In this document: positions 8,105-16,326 of the stretch, one piece after another | Position numbering within the stretch: position 1 is the stretch's first letter | How the letters are laid out: every line of letters starts with the position of its first letter | Source of the DNA: Amycolatopsis sp. NBRC 101858 | GTDB taxonomy: Bacteria > Actinomycetota > Actinomycetes > Mycobacteriales > Pseudonocardiaceae | Direction: 5' to 3' | Length of the DNA stretch: 64,000 bases | NCBI RefSeq assembly: GCF_030269325.1 | Contig: NZ_BSTD01000002.1 | Coordinates: 1,674,001-1,738,000 of the forward strand | Made by a program: the position numbers and the translations under genes | The notes under the pieces: model-generated | Database searches by the model: none | Told to the model about the DNA's origin: nothing | Seen by the model: the letters and a program-made list of their open reading frames with translations, nothing else

Positions 8105-9118
8105 ATGACGGTACGGCTCGGGATCAACGGCTTCGGCAGGATCGGGCGCGACATCCTGCGGTGCGTGCTGGAAACGCCCGACAGCCCGATCGAAGTGGTC
8201 GCGGTCAACGACATCACGTCGCCGGAGATGCTGGCGCACCTGCTCGCCTACGACTCCACCTACGGGCGCTTGCGCCTGCCGGTCGAGGTCGTCGACGGCG
8301 AGGCGCTGCGCGTCGGTGACCACCTCATCCAGGTGACCTCCACCGCAGACCCCGCGCAGCTGCCGTGGGGCGAGTACGGCGCCGATGTCGTCGTGGAGTC
8401 CACCGGCAAGTTCCGCACCCGCGAAGCCGCCGGGGTGCACCTGGCCGCGGGCGCCAGGAAGGTCGTCATCTCCGCGCCCGGCAAAGACGTCGACGCGACC
8501 ATCGTGCTCGGGGTCAACGACGGCGACTACGACCCCGCGAAGCACCACATCGTCTCGAACGCCTCGTGCACCACCAACTGCGTCGCGCCGATGGTCAAGG
8601 TGCTGCACTCCGCGTTCGGCATCCGGCGCGGGCTGCTCACCACGATCCACAGCTACACCGGCGATCAGGCGCTGCTGGACCGCCCGCACAAGGACCCGCG
8701 TCGCGCCCGCTCGGCGGCGGTGAACGTGGTCCCGACCAGCACCGGTGCGGCGAAGGCGATCGGCCTGGTGCTCCCGGCGCTGGCCGGCAAGCTCGACGGC
8801 GTCGCCGTGCGCGTGCCGGTCGAGGACGGGTCGCTGACCGACCTGACCGTCGAGCTCGAGCGCCCGGTGACCGCGGAGCAGGTCAACCACGCGTTCGCCG
8901 AGGCGTCCGACGGCGACCTCAAGGGCATCCTGCGCTACACCGAGGCCCCGGTGGTGTCCCGCGACATCATCGGCGACCCGGCGTCGTGCGTGTTCGACGC
9001 GCAGCTGACGAAGGCCGATTCGCACCTGGCGAAGGTGTTCGGCTGGTACGACAACGAGTGGGGCTACGCGACCCGCACGGTCGAGCTGGTGGAGCTGATC
9101 GGACGGTCGCTCGGCTGA
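8105..9118 (+). CDS. gap: Glyceraldehyde-3-phosphate dehydrogenase, type I
   Basis: This glycolytic GAPDH converts glyceraldehyde 3-phosphate to 1,3-bisphosphoglycerate. The 337 residues include the Rossmann motif INGFGRIGR, Asp36 in VND (NAD preference), the catalytic Cys155 in SNASCTTNC, His182, and the terminal WYDNEWGY. The segment LLDRPHKDPRRAR fits an NAD-type enzyme. AGGGAGAAGC precedes the ATG at 8105. It stands alone rather than in a pgk-tpi operon, next to a DevR-like box. It may therefore be an accessory, condition-specific GAPDH acting with phosphoketolase and PEP synthase encoded later in the island; that is inference. Confidence 0.96.
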   Translation: MTVRLGINGFGRIGRDILRCVLETPDSPIEVVAVNDITSPEMLAHLLAYDSTYGRLRLPVEVVDGEALRVGDHLIQVTSTADPAQLPWGEYGADVVVESTGKFRTREAAGVHLAAGARKVVISAPGKDVDATIVLGVNDGDYDPAKHHIVSNASCTTNCVAPMVKVLHSAFGIRRGLLTTIHSYTGDQALLDRPHKDPRRARSAAVNVVPTSTGAAKAIGLVLPALAGKLDGVAVRVPVEDGSLTDLTVELERPVTAEQVNHAFAEASDGDLKGILRYTEAPVVSRDIIGDPASCVFDAQLTKADSHLAKVFGWYDNEWGYATRTVELVELIGRSLG

Positions 9119-9130
9119 GCGCGGCCTCGG

Positions 9131-9161
9131 GTGCCCGCCGGTGAGGCAGCCCGGCGGGCAC
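9131..9161 (+). terminator. Hairpin after GAPDH
   Basis: The arms GTGCCCGCCGG and CCGGCGGGCAC (11 bp, perfect) surround a 9-base loop, starting 12 bases after the gap stop. No strong U tract follows (CTCGTCCCC), so termination may be inefficient or of the actinobacterial U-less type. Confidence 0.65.
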
Positions 9162-9210
9162 TCGTCCCCAGCACGCCGACGAGGAGACGTCCGGACGGAA
9201 GAAGAACGCC

Positions 9211-9447
9211 ATGGGACAACGGAAGCGGTGGCGCGACGTGACCACCGGGCAACGGCGGCGGATCCGCGCCGCGGCGGGCGTGCAGTTCCTGCTCGCCGCG
9301 GCGGCGTGGGGCGACCTCGCCCACCGACCGTCCGCGCAGGTTCGCGGCCCGAAATGGGCGTGGGCACTGGTGATCGCCGTGAACTTCGTCGGACCGGTGG
9401 CCTACTTCGCCTGGGGCCGCGCGACCAGCACCGGGCAGAGCGCGTAG
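9211..9447 (+). CDS. Small two-helix membrane protein (PLDc_N-like)
   Basis: The 78-residue protein has a basic N-terminus (GQRKRWRDVTTGQRRR) and two hydrophobic segments (~20-35 and ~50-68), with the ending VGPVAYFAWGR. The last part resembles the PLDc_N element seen at the N-terminus of cardiolipin synthases and in short stand-alone proteins (N..GP..YF..GR). A ribosome site is unclear. Its 3' end overlaps the convergent USP locus by 46 bp. The role is unknown. Confidence 0.65.
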   Translation: MGQRKRWRDVTTGQRRRIRAAAGVQFLLAAAAWGDLAHRPSAQVRGPKWAWALVIAVNFVGPVAYFAWGRATSTGQSA

Positions 9448-10242
9448 GACATCAGCGCCCGGCTAGTCGACCCGAGGGCCAGGCCGCTGAACCCACCCCG
9501 GCCGCGGCTGCCCGCGACCAGCAGCTGTGCCCGGTCGGCGAAGTCGAGCAGCCGCTCGGCCGGCCGCCCCGCGACCACCTCCCCGGTCGACGCCGACATC
9601 CGGGAACTTCTCCTGCCAGCCGGCCAGCCGCTGGGCGAGCAGCTCGTGCCCGTACTGCTCGCCCTCACCCCACCAACCGTCGCTGCGGCAGTGCACCGCG
9701 ATCAGCCTCGCATCCCGCCAGGACGCCTCCTCGAACGCGGTCGCGATGGCCTCCTCGCTCGCCGGGCTGCCGTCCACGCCGACCACCACCGGTCCTTCGG
9801 TGGGCGGTTCGTCCTCACCGGCGTGCGGGCGGACCAGGACCACCGGACAGTGCGCGTGCGCGGCGAGCGCCACCGTGACCGACCCGAGCAGGATCCGGCC
9901 CAGCGGCCGCAGCCCCGGCGTGCCCAGCACGAGCATCGCCGCGTCACCGGATTCGGCGACCAGGGCGTCCGCCGGCTGTTCGGACCGCAGCACCATCTTC
10001 ACGCGGACATCCGGTACGGCGGCTCGGGCCTCGGCCAGCAAGGTCCGGCTCTGCCCCGTGGCCGCTTCCAGCAGCTGCGCGTACATCGGATCGGCCCGCG
10101 GGTAGGGCGCGGGCAGTCCCGGCAGGGCGCGGACCAGCCGCAGGCCGAAGTTCCGTTCCCGTGCGATGCGCGCGGCCCAGCGGACCACCGTGAGTGCTCC
10201 GGCCGAGCCGTCGACGCCGACCACGAGTTCCGTGCCGCTCAT
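9402..10242 (-). pseudogene. Universal stress protein, two UspA domains, frameshifted in domain 2
   Basis: The gene reads as a two-domain USP from the ATG at 10242. Domain 1 is intact (VVVGVDGS start, LGTPGLRPLGRILLGS ATP loop). Domain 2 begins normally (VVVGVDGSPASEEA) and runs to FPDVGVD. There a fourth G in the run read from plus-strand CCCC (9581-9584) shifts the frame. Dropping one base restores EVVAGRPAERLLDFA, the ATP loop GSRGRGGFSG and the normal end at 9402. As written, the first frame runs on to 9463 with a meaningless tail. This is either a true +1 frameshift mutation or a sequencing error in a homopolymer. A DevR-like box lies upstream at 10315-10334. Confidence 0.85.
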
Positions 10243-10314
10243 CCGATTCCCCTTTCACCACCGGGAAGTCAACCGGCCGAAGCCGCCGAGGGCGCGAGGC
10301 TTCGGCCCTCGCCC

Positions 10315-10334
10315 GGGAGGACTTCGGTCCCTTC
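10315..10334. promoter_or_regulatory. DevR-like box upstream of frameshifted USP
   Basis: The core AGGACTTCGGTCCC (10318-10331) matches 11 of 14 consensus positions. It lies 76 bp upstream of the USP start on the minus strand, in the 209-bp divergent region shared with the DoxX gene. A weaker symmetric element (GCGAGG...CCTCGC, ~10293-10311) adjoins it. Confidence 0.6.
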
Positions 10335-10376
10335 CGGGTGGTCCCCGGCAACCGGCACCCAATGGCCTCCCGGCCG

Positions 10377-10390
10377 GTGACCTTCGGCCC
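10377..10390. promoter_or_regulatory. DevR-like box upstream of DoxX gene
   Basis: GTGACCTTCGGCCC matches the consensus at 10 of 14 positions and is nearly identical to the element at 61419-61432 upstream of another USP gene. It lies 61 bp before the DoxX ATG. Confidence 0.5.
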
Positions 10391-10451
10391 CAGAAACCCC
10401 CGGGGCACCGGAAGAAACTGACCGCAGCACCGAAAGAACGGAGGTTTCCCC

Positions 10452-11048
10452 ATGTCCATCCGACCGGATGAGAAGAACACCACCTCGGGTCACCGGGTCA
10501 CCGAACCCAAGCCGGTCCCCGACTTCGTCGCCGGCCCCACGCTCGCCGGGAAGTCCCTGGCCGTCCTGCGGGTCGTCACCGGGTTCGTCTTCCTGTGGGC
10601 GTTCCTGGACAAGCTGTTCGGCCTGGGTTACGCGACCCCGGCGAAGGGCGCCTGGATCAGCGGCGGATCGCCGACCAAGGGCTTCCTGAGCAGCGTGCAC
10701 GTCGGCCCGTTCGAGTCGATGTTCCACTCCTGGGCCGGCACCTGGTGGGCCGACTGGCTGTTCATGCTCGGCCTGGGCGCCATCGGCATCGCCGTGATCG
10801 CCGGGATCGGGCTGCGGCTGAGTGCGGTCGCCGGCTCGCTGATGATGCTCATGATGTGGGCCGCCGAATGGCCGTTCGCGCAGAGCATGAGCACCGGTGA
10901 GGCGACGCACTCCACCAACCCGATCATCGACTACCACATCATCTACGCGCTGATCCTCATCGTGCTGGCCGCCGCGGCCGCCGGCAACACGTGGGGACTC
11001 GGCCGCCGCTGGGCGGACGCCGTCGGCGACCGCAAGTGGCTGCGCTGA
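10452..11048 (+). CDS. DoxX/DoxD-family membrane protein
   Basis: The 198-residue integral membrane protein has four predicted segments: ~38-58, ~95-115, ~118-140 and ~155-178. The TLAGKSLAVLRVVTGFVFLWAF opening and the Trp-rich SWAGTWWADWLF region are typical of DoxX/DoxD proteins, which include thiosulfate:quinone oxidoreductase subunits and redox-linked membrane proteins. ACGGAGG lies nine bases before the ATG. It is preceded by a DevR-like box and followed by a dehydrogenase, separated by a strong terminator hairpin. The electron partner is unknown. Confidence 0.82.
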   Translation: MSIRPDEKNTTSGHRVTEPKPVPDFVAGPTLAGKSLAVLRVVTGFVFLWAFLDKLFGLGYATPAKGAWISGGSPTKGFLSSVHVGPFESMFHSWAGTWWADWLFMLGLGAIGIAVIAGIGLRLSAVAGSLMMLMMWAAEWPFAQSMSTGEATHSTNPIIDYHIIYALILIVLAAAAAGNTWGLGRRWADAVGDRKWLR

Positions 11049-11062
11049 ACGCGATCCGCTCC

Positions 11063-11092
11063 AAGGGCGCCCGCCGACCGGCGGGCGCCCTT
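11063..11092 (+). terminator. Strong hairpin terminator after DoxX gene
   Basis: A perfect 13-bp stem (arms 11063-11075 and 11080-11092) with a GACC loop is followed by TTTC. It lies 15 bp after the DoxX stop and 30 bp before the next ATG, so the dehydrogenase may need its own promoter or rely on read-through. Confidence 0.8.
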
Positions 11093-11121
11093 TCGGCTGT
11101 CCCGGCAACGAAGGAGAAGAA

Positions 11122-12159
11122 ATGAAGGCACTCGTGTACGACGGCCCCGGCCGGCGCAGCTGGACCGACCACGCCGAGCCCGAGCTCGCCGCCCCGACCG
11201 ACGCGATCGTCCGGGTCGACGCGGTCACCATCTGCGGCACCGACCTGCACATCCTCAAGGGCGACGTCCCCGAGGTCGAGCGCGGCCGGATCCTCGGCCA
11301 CGAAGCGGTCGGCACGATCGTCGAGACCGGGTCCGCGGTGACCGCTGTCAAAGCGGGCGACAAGGTGCTGGTGTCCTGCATCTCCGCCTGCGGGCGGTGC
11401 GAGTACTGCCGGACCGCGGCCTACGGGCAGTGCCTCGGCGGCGGGGGCTGGATCCTCGGCCACACCACCGACGGCGTCCAGGCTGAGTACGCGCGCGTCC
11501 CGTTCGCCGACACTTCGACGTACGTGCTGCCGTCCGGCGTGAGCGACGAGTCCGCGCTGATGCTGGCCGACATCGTGCCGACGTCCTACGAGGTCGGTGT
11601 CCGCAACGGCGGCGTCAAGCCGGGCGACACCGTGGTGATCGTCGGAGCCGGGCCGATCGGGCTGGCCGCGATCACCAACGCCCAGCTGTTCTCCCCCAGC
11701 ACGATCGTCGTGGTCGACAAGGAGCCCGCGCGGCTCGACGCGTCGAAGGCGTTCGGCGCGGACCTGATGGTGTCGCCGGAGGACGCCGTGGCCGCGGTGA
11801 CCGAGCTGAGCGGCGGGCTCGGCGCGGACGTCGCGATCGAGGCGGTCGGTGTGCCGGAGACCTTCGAGCTGTGCGCGAAGCTGGTCCGCCCGGGTGGGCA
11901 CGTCGCGAACGTCGGCGTCCACGGTGCTCCGGCGACGCTGCACCTCGAGGACCTGTGGATCAAGAACGTCACGATCACGACCGGGCTGGTCGACACGTCC
12001 AGCACGCCGATGCTGCTGCGGATGCTCGCGGCCGGCCGCCTGGACACGAGCCGGTTCGTCACGCACCGGTTCGGGCTCGACGAGATGGACGAGGCGTACG
12101 ACGTCTTCGCCCACCCGCAGGACAGCAACGCCTTGAAGGTCGCCCTGTTCCGCAGCTGA
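11122..12159 (+). CDS. Zinc-dependent alcohol dehydrogenase, threonine/sorbitol-DH type
   Basis: The 345-residue medium-chain dehydrogenase has a complete zinc set: CGTDLHIL (~38-45), GHEAVG (~60), and structural cysteines in the CISACGRCEYC cluster (~90-100). The NAD fold GAGPIGLAA is at ~174. It is more similar to the family members that act on secondary or short-chain alcohols (FDH-GSNO/threonine dehydrogenase-like) than the partial AdhP-like gene at the window start. AAGGAGAAGAA precedes the ATG. Related zinc dehydrogenases occur in low-oxygen gene clusters of other actinomycetes, which fits NAD regeneration under hypoxia. The substrate is not evident. Confidence 0.92.
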   Translation: MKALVYDGPGRRSWTDHAEPELAAPTDAIVRVDAVTICGTDLHILKGDVPEVERGRILGHEAVGTIVETGSAVTAVKAGDKVLVSCISACGRCEYCRTAAYGQCLGGGGWILGHTTDGVQAEYARVPFADTSTYVLPSGVSDESALMLADIVPTSYEVGVRNGGVKPGDTVVIVGAGPIGLAAITNAQLFSPSTIVVVDKEPARLDASKAFGADLMVSPEDAVAAVTELSGGLGADVAIEAVGVPETFELCAKLVRPGGHVANVGVHGAPATLHLEDLWIKNVTITTGLVDTSSTPMLLRMLAAGRLDTSRFVTHRFGLDEMDEAYDVFAHPQDSNALKVALFRS

Positions 12160-12172
12160 GCCCACGACGAAG

Positions 12173-12201
12173 GGGCCACCGTCCGGTTCGGACGGTGGCC
12201 C
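12173..12201. terminator. Bidirectional hairpin terminator
   Basis: A 12-bp stem (12173-12184 with 12190-12201) and a five-base loop separate the plus-strand dehydrogenase from the convergent CBS-BON gene. A run of AA before and TTT after the stem makes it usable on both strands. Confidence 0.8.
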
Positions 12202-12216
12202 TTTCGAGGTGGCGCG

Positions 12217-12915
12217 TCAGTTGTGCGGCTTGTGCGAACTCAGCACGCCGACCTCGCCCGGCGGCATCGGCGACACACCGCGGTCGTCGAAGTGGGCCCG
12301 CAGGGTCTGCCGCACCTCGACCACCCCGTCGACCCGGCGGACCAGCGCCACGATGACCGGGATCATGCTCTCCCGCTCGACTGTCCCGTTGAGCGTGACG
12401 ATGCCGTTGTGCACCGCGACGTACAGGGCGGAGGGATCCAGGGCCATGTCGCGCAGCAGCACCTCGTCCCGGACCTCGTCGCGGATTTCGCGGTCCGTGC
12501 GCAGGAACACCCTTAGCAGGTCCGAACGGGACACGACGCCGGCGAGCTTGCCCTCGTCGTCCACCACCGGCAGGCGGTGGAAGTGGTGCTGCTCCAGCAG
12601 CTTCGCGGCGACAGCGACGTCGTCGCCGGTCCGGACCGTGATCGCGGGCTTGGTCATCAGGTCGGCGGTGAACGCGGCACCGGCCTTCCGCTTGGCCTGC
12701 CTCGAACCGGGCGTGAGCAGGCCGTGCGGGGCCTCGTGTTCGAGCAGGTCGCCCTGCGACACGACCCCGAGCACGTGGCCGTCCTCGTCCACCACCGGCG
12801 CCCCGCTGATGTTCCACGAGGCCAGCAGGACCGCGACGGCCTTGAACGGCGTGTCCGGCCCGACGGTGGCGACGTCGGTCGTCATGACCGAACCCACTTT
12901 CCGGCGACTGGGCAT
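12217..12915 (-). CDS. CBS-pair plus BON domain protein
   Basis: The 232-residue protein has CBS1 (VGSVMTTDVATVGPDTPF, ~6-60), CBS2 (ADLMTKPAITVRTGDD, ~85-140) and a C-terminal BON domain (~150-215; VHNGIVTLNGTVERES). CBS pairs bind adenosine nucleotides; BON domains often bind membranes or ligands. A similar CBS protein (Hrp1, Rv2626c) is among the strongest DosR-induced genes of M. tuberculosis. An AAGGAGAT site precedes the ATG at 12913-12915. It is the third gene of a minus-strand run: Rv1733c-like, USP, CBS-BON. Four more CBS proteins occur in the window. Confidence 0.9.
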   Translation of the reverse strand: MPSRRKVGSVMTTDVATVGPDTPFKAVAVLLASWNISGAPVVDEDGHVLGVVSQGDLLEHEAPHGLLTPGSRQAKRKAGAAFTADLMTKPAITVRTGDDVAVAAKLLEQHHFHRLPVVDDEGKLAGVVSRSDLLRVFLRTDREIRDEVRDEVLLRDMALDPSALYVAVHNGIVTLNGTVERESMIPVIVALVRRVDGVVEVRQTLRAHFDDRGVSPMPPGEVGVLSSHKPHN

Positions 12916-12926
12916 CTTGATCTCCT

Positions 12927-13439
12927 TCACAGCAGCGGTCCCGGGTAGTAGGTGCCCGCGGGCTCCGGCGTCGCCGCCGTCTCCTTCTCGGGCTCGGGAA
13001 CCGTGCGCGCCGGGATGACCACCACGGGGCAGCTCGCCTCCCGCAGGCAGTGCTCGGCGACCGAGCCGACGAGCAGCTTCAGCAGCCGGCCGCGCCCGTG
13101 GCTGCCGAGTACGAGCATCGCCGCGGTCTTCGACGCCTCTTCCAGCGCCACCGTGGCCGAGTGCTCGGCCAGCTCGGCCCGGATGGCGACACCCGGGTGC
13201 TCGGCCCGCACTTCGCCGACGACCTCGTCGAGCTGCCGCCGTTCCCGGTCCGCGACCGTCTCCGGGGTACCGGCGACCGCCGCGCCGAGGTCGTAGACCG
13301 GTTCGAACGTCCACGCGCGCAGCGCGACGACGCGACGACCGCTTTCCGCGGCTTCCGCCGCCGCCCAGCGCAGGGCGGCCACGCTGACCGCCGAATGGTC
13401 GACACCGACGACGATGTCTCCCTGGTTTGCCGTGGTCAT
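12927..13439 (-). CDS. Universal stress protein, single UspA domain
   Basis: The 170-residue USP opens with GDIVVGVDHSAVSVAAL and has the ATP-binding loop LGSHGRGRLLKLLVGS (~112-127). The domain ends with CPVVVIPARTV, and then a 22-residue Pro/Glu-rich tail. I took the ATG at 13437-13439, ahead of the USP opening; an earlier in-frame start would overlap the upstream gene. It sits between an Rv1733c-like gene (23 bp upstream) and a CBS-BON gene (11 bp downstream), an order reminiscent of DosR clusters. An ATP-dependent regulatory role is known for related mycobacterial USPs. Confidence 0.9.
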   Translation of the reverse strand: MTTANQGDIVVGVDHSAVSVAALRWAAAEAAESGRRVVALRAWTFEPVYDLGAAVAGTPETVADRERRQLDEVVGEVRAEHPGVAIRAELAEHSATVALEEASKTAAMLVLGSHGRGRLLKLLVGSVAEHCLREASCPVVVIPARTVPEPEKETAATPEPAGTYYPGPLL

Positions 13440-13462
13440 TTCGGTTTCACCTTCTCCTTGTC

Positions 13463-14062
13463 TCAAGAGTGGGTTTTGCGATCAAGTTCGTGGAACCACT
13501 CGTGCTGCCACCGCGCGTAACGGAAGCGGTCGAGGGAGAACACGGTGAGCCGGTAGCCGGCCGCCAGCAACGCCAGCGTGGCGAGCCACAGGCCGAGCCC
13601 GACGCCGACCGCGTCGATGACGACGGCGGCACCGCTGAGCGGCGGCTCCACCACGGAGCCGTCCCGGTCCACCCAGACGGCCAGTGTTTCCCCCTTGACG
13701 GTGCCCTGGTCGGCGACGACCTTGCCGACCCGGCGGGTTCCGTCCGGGAGCGTCCAGGTCGCGTCGGTGGGCTCGCCGCTGCCGGCGACGCCGGCACGGG
13801 AGTTCACCGTGATGGCCGGCCCGTCGACGAGCAGGGTCGCGATCACCCGCGTGCGCTCCCCCAGCTGCTGCGCGGACGTGACTTGCTGCCGCACATACGT
13901 TTCCGACCCGAAGCTGGCGGCGACCGGCAGCGCGGCGAGCGCGAACAGCACGAAGAAGGCCAGCAGACCGCCTTGGAGGCGATCCGACGGCCGCGCCACC
14001 GAACCGCGGCGCGGGAGGATCGTGCGCCACTTCCGCGCGATCGGGTTCGACGACGTGCTCAT
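13463..14062 (-). CDS. Rv1733c-like conserved membrane protein (copy 2)
   Basis: This 199-residue paralogue of the gene at 819-1430 has the same plan: RPSDRLQGGLL before a first membrane helix (~33-55), an outer region with TWTLPDGTRRVGKV, a second helix (~150-172), and the terminal motif FRYARWQHEWF. I chose the ATG at 14060-14062 (MSTSSNP), because an extension to 14101 adds unrelated residues. It heads the minus-strand run with a USP and CBS-BON gene. The boxes at 14130-14189 lie 70-125 bp upstream and could serve it as well as the divergent CBS gene. Confidence 0.84.
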   Translation of the reverse strand: MSTSSNPIARKWRTILPRRGSVARPSDRLQGGLLAFFVLFALAALPVAASFGSETYVRQQVTSAQQLGERTRVIATLLVDGPAITVNSRAGVAGSGEPTDATWTLPDGTRRVGKVVADQGTVKGETLAVWVDRDGSVVEPPLSGAAVVIDAVGVGLGLWLATLALLAAGYRLTVFSLDRFRYARWQHEWFHELDRKTHS

Positions 14063-14169
14063 GGTTCCTGCCCTCTCCGGTCGGCAATCCTTTCCCCTCA
14101 AGGATCATCGGAACCACCGCCCGGGCGAAGAGGCCTTGGACCCCGGCCTCGGGCCCGTCGTCGGACAGC

Positions 14170-14189
14170 CCGGGGACTTAGGACCCTGT
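14170..14189. promoter_or_regulatory. DevR-like box between divergent Rv1733c-like copy 2 and CBS gene
   Basis: GGGACTTAGGACCC (14173-14186) matches 12 of 14 consensus positions and lies 60 bp before the CBS ATG at 14247. A weaker partner, GAGGCCTTGGACCC at 14130-14143, lies 43 bp away towards the minus-strand genes, so each promoter may have its own site. Confidence 0.7.
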
Positions 14190-14246
14190 GCCGGCCGGGA
14201 CAAGCCCGGGATCGTCGGAGATCCCGACGGAAACGGAGCCCCGGCC

Positions 14247-14642
14247 ATGCGCGCACGCGACATCATGACCACCCCGACGTTCGCCCTGACCCCGTCGGCA
14301 ACGCTCGACGAAGCCGCGAAGGTGATGACCGAGCGCGGGTTCACGACGATGCCGGTGGTCGACGCGGACGGGCGGCTGCTCGGCCTCCTGTCCGAAGTGG
14401 ACATCCTCCGCGCGCCGGAGCCGACCGGCGACCCGGACACCGGCGTGATGCTGGACAGCCGGCCTCGCACCGCGGGGGCGGTCATGCGCACGTCCGGCCT
14501 GGCTGTCGCGGCGGACACCGCTGTGCACGAGCTGGCGCGGCGGATGACCGACGCCGGGGTGCGCTCGGCGCCGGTCGTCGAAGACGGGCACGTGGTCGGC
14601 ATGGTCACCTTCCAGGACGTGCTGCGCGCGCAGCACGCCTGA
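14247..14642 (+). CDS. CBS-pair protein (Hrp1-like)
   Basis: The 131-residue protein consists only of two CBS motifs (MRARDIMTTPTFALTPSAT at the start, AGAVMRTSGLAVAADTAV near residue 77). Its size is close to that of Hrp1 (Rv2626c, 143 residues), a DosR regulon protein. No BON domain is attached, unlike the other CBS proteins here. A GGAGCCCCGGCC stretch precedes the ATG. A DevR-like box lies 60 bp upstream. It ends four bases before the convergent Acg gene. The ligand is probably an adenine nucleotide, by family. Confidence 0.9.
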   Translation: MRARDIMTTPTFALTPSATLDEAAKVMTERGFTTMPVVDADGRLLGLLSEVDILRAPEPTGDPDTGVMLDSRPRTAGAVMRTSGLAVAADTAVHELARRMTDAGVRSAPVVEDGHVVGMVTFQDVLRAQHA

Positions 14643-14646
14643 GGCG

Positions 14647-15633
14647 TCAGCTCGCCGGGACGTCCCGCGCGGTCCGGTGGGTGAGCACGTCCTTCACCGG
14701 ACGGCGGGCGGTGAGCCGGGTCGGGTAGCCGTACCCGATGCGCAGCAGGGTGTGCGGCTGCCCGAGTCCGGCGAAGAGCCGGTCGAGCGACTCCCGCGTC
14801 CGCGGGGTTTCGAACGGCTGGGACAGGAACGACGTCGCCAGGCCTTCGGCGGTCGCGGTGAGCAGCACGCGCTGCATCGCCATGCCCGCCCGGACTTCGG
14901 CGTGCGGTCCGCGGTCGCGGGTCAGCACGGCGCCGAGCAGCGGCTCCCGCTCGTATTCCCGTTCCGGTAGTTCACGGTTCTCGTGCGACCCGCGCAACGA
15001 CACGATGCCGGGGCTGTGCGGTGGCGGTCCGGACGCGATCTTCGGGACGCCGTCGGGGCTGTCGGAGTCGCGGTGGGTCCAGAACGCGGCCTCCGCTTTG
15101 AAGGCGTGGTCGTCGGCCTGCAGGGCTTCGGCCTGCCGGACCAGCGACGCGACCGGCGTGTAGCGGCCCGACGCGTCGAGGTACTCGACCTGCCCGCCCT
15201 CGCGCAGCGCCGCGGACTTCAGCGCGGTCCGCGCGACGACCGGCACTTCCTTGTCCAGCAGCGGACGGCGGTTGGTGTGCCGGCGGAACACGGCGTCGGC
15301 CAGCTTGCGTTCGGCCGCGGAGGCCTTCTCGTTGCCGTCGAGCCGGATCACCGCGACCAGGTCCGGCTCGTCCGGATCCGGCAGCAGCCGCACGACCGCG
15401 GCGAGCCCGTTGGCGCGCAGGCAGATCTGCAGGTTGAAGGCGGCCGCGCCGCAGGCGAGCCGCGCCTCCCGCCCGTGCGGGTCGGCGACGGCGAGCACGC
15501 GCTCGCGGTCCAGCCACACCTCGATCACCTCGTGCTCGACGACGAACCGCCACGGCTGGGTGTTGTGCGGCGAAGGCGCGCGCACGGCCGAAGCGAGGGC
15601 CTGGTCGAACACGCTGGGCAGGGGACGGCTCAT
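14647..15633 (-). CDS. Acg-type nitroreductase-fold protein (copy 2)
   Basis: The 328-residue Acg-family protein has the motif RAPSPHNTQPW at ~19-29, LACGAAAFNLQIC near 66, and the central RRHTNRRP stretch (~130). A C-terminal lobe contains RAGMAMQRVLLTAT and LRIGYGYP. I chose the ATG at 15631-15633, because the longer frame to 15729 adds an unconserved, Arg-rich leader. It diverges from the DinB gene with a strong DevR-like box between them. It closely resembles copy 5 (35243-36232) in the NTQPW variant, whereas copies 1, 3 and 6 have NSQPW. The expected role is flavin binding. Confidence 0.9.
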   Translation of the reverse strand: MSRPLPSVFDQALASAVRAPSPHNTQPWRFVVEHEVIEVWLDRERVLAVADPHGREARLACGAAAFNLQICLRANGLAAVVRLLPDPDEPDLVAVIRLDGNEKASAAERKLADAVFRRHTNRRPLLDKEVPVVARTALKSAALREGGQVEYLDASGRYTPVASLVRQAEALQADDHAFKAEAAFWTHRDSDSPDGVPKIASGPPPHSPGIVSLRGSHENRELPEREYEREPLLGAVLTRDRGPHAEVRAGMAMQRVLLTATAEGLATSFLSQPFETPRTRESLDRLFAGLGQPHTLLRIGYGYPTRLTARRPVKDVLTHRTARDVPAS

Positions 15634-15721
15634 CGTCGGGCTCCGCTTCCTGGGGTGACGGACCCGTCCAGCATCATCGCGACCGGCCCACCGCGACGAC
15701 GGCCGCGCGTCACGTCTCGCA

Positions 15722-15735
15722 GGGACCAAAGGCCC
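15722..15735. promoter_or_regulatory. DevR-like box between divergent Acg copy 2 and DinB gene
   Basis: GGGACCAAAGGCCC matches 12 of 14 consensus positions and is self-complementary in its arms. It is 74 bp before the DinB ATG and 88 bp before the Acg start. Confidence 0.68.
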
Positions 15736-15809
15736 TCCGGGAGTCCCACGCTGAGACTGGCTTCAGACACTCCGTGGGATGCTGAGACCGGCGTGAGCGG
15801 GAGTGGGCC

Positions 15810-16322
15810 ATGGACCGGCAGGCAGTGCACGACCAGTGGGAGCGCGACCGCGCCACCCTCCACGAGCTCGCGGCCTCGGCCACGCCCGCGGACCTGCACC
15901 GGCGGTCACGGGGAACCCGATGGACCAACGGGCAGCTGCTCTTCCACCTCGTGTTCGGCTACCAGATCGTGCGCGCGCTGCTGGTGCTGGTGCGCCTCTT
16001 CGGCCGCCTGCCGGACCCGGTGAGCCGTGCGTTCGCCGCCGTTCTCGACGCCGCCACCCGCCCCTTCCACGTCGTCAACTACCTCGGGTCGTGCGGCGGC
16101 GGCCTGCTCGGCCCGCGCCGCGCGGCCGCGTGGCTGGACCGCATCATCGCGTCGCTGCACCGCAGCCTCGACCGGGCCACCGAAGCCGACCTCGGACGCC
16201 GGATGCACTACCCGGTCCGGTGGGACCCGTTCTTCGCCCCCTCGATGACGACGGCCGACATCTACCGCTACCCGGCCCGGCACTTCGAGCACCACCTGCG
16301 GCAGCTCACCCTCGACCGGTAG
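15810..16322 (+). CDS. DinB-superfamily protein
   Basis: The 170-residue protein has a DinB-like four-helix pattern: an N-terminal WERDRATLHELAAS helix, then WTNGQLLFHLVFGY with the first metal-type histidine, and a C-terminal HFEHHLRQLTLDR. DinB-like proteins include thiol-dependent transferases and metal-binding proteins of unknown role. In actinomycetes some use mycothiol. It is divergent from Acg copy 2 across a DevR-like box and meets the MBL-type gene tail to tail, four bases apart. The reaction is unknown. Confidence 0.75.
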   Translation: MDRQAVHDQWERDRATLHELAASATPADLHRRSRGTRWTNGQLLFHLVFGYQIVRALLVLVRLFGRLPDPVSRAFAAVLDAATRPFHVVNYLGSCGGGLLGPRRAAAWLDRIIASLHRSLDRATEADLGRRMHYPVRWDPFFAPSMTTADIYRYPARHFEHHLRQLTLDR

Positions 16323-16326
16323 CGGT

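Noticed and set aside
12209..13018. Plus-strand frame across the CBS-BON gene beginning just after the terminator
   Set aside because: Ser/Arg-rich antisense translation of the CBS-BON and USP genes with no own ribosome site or family match.
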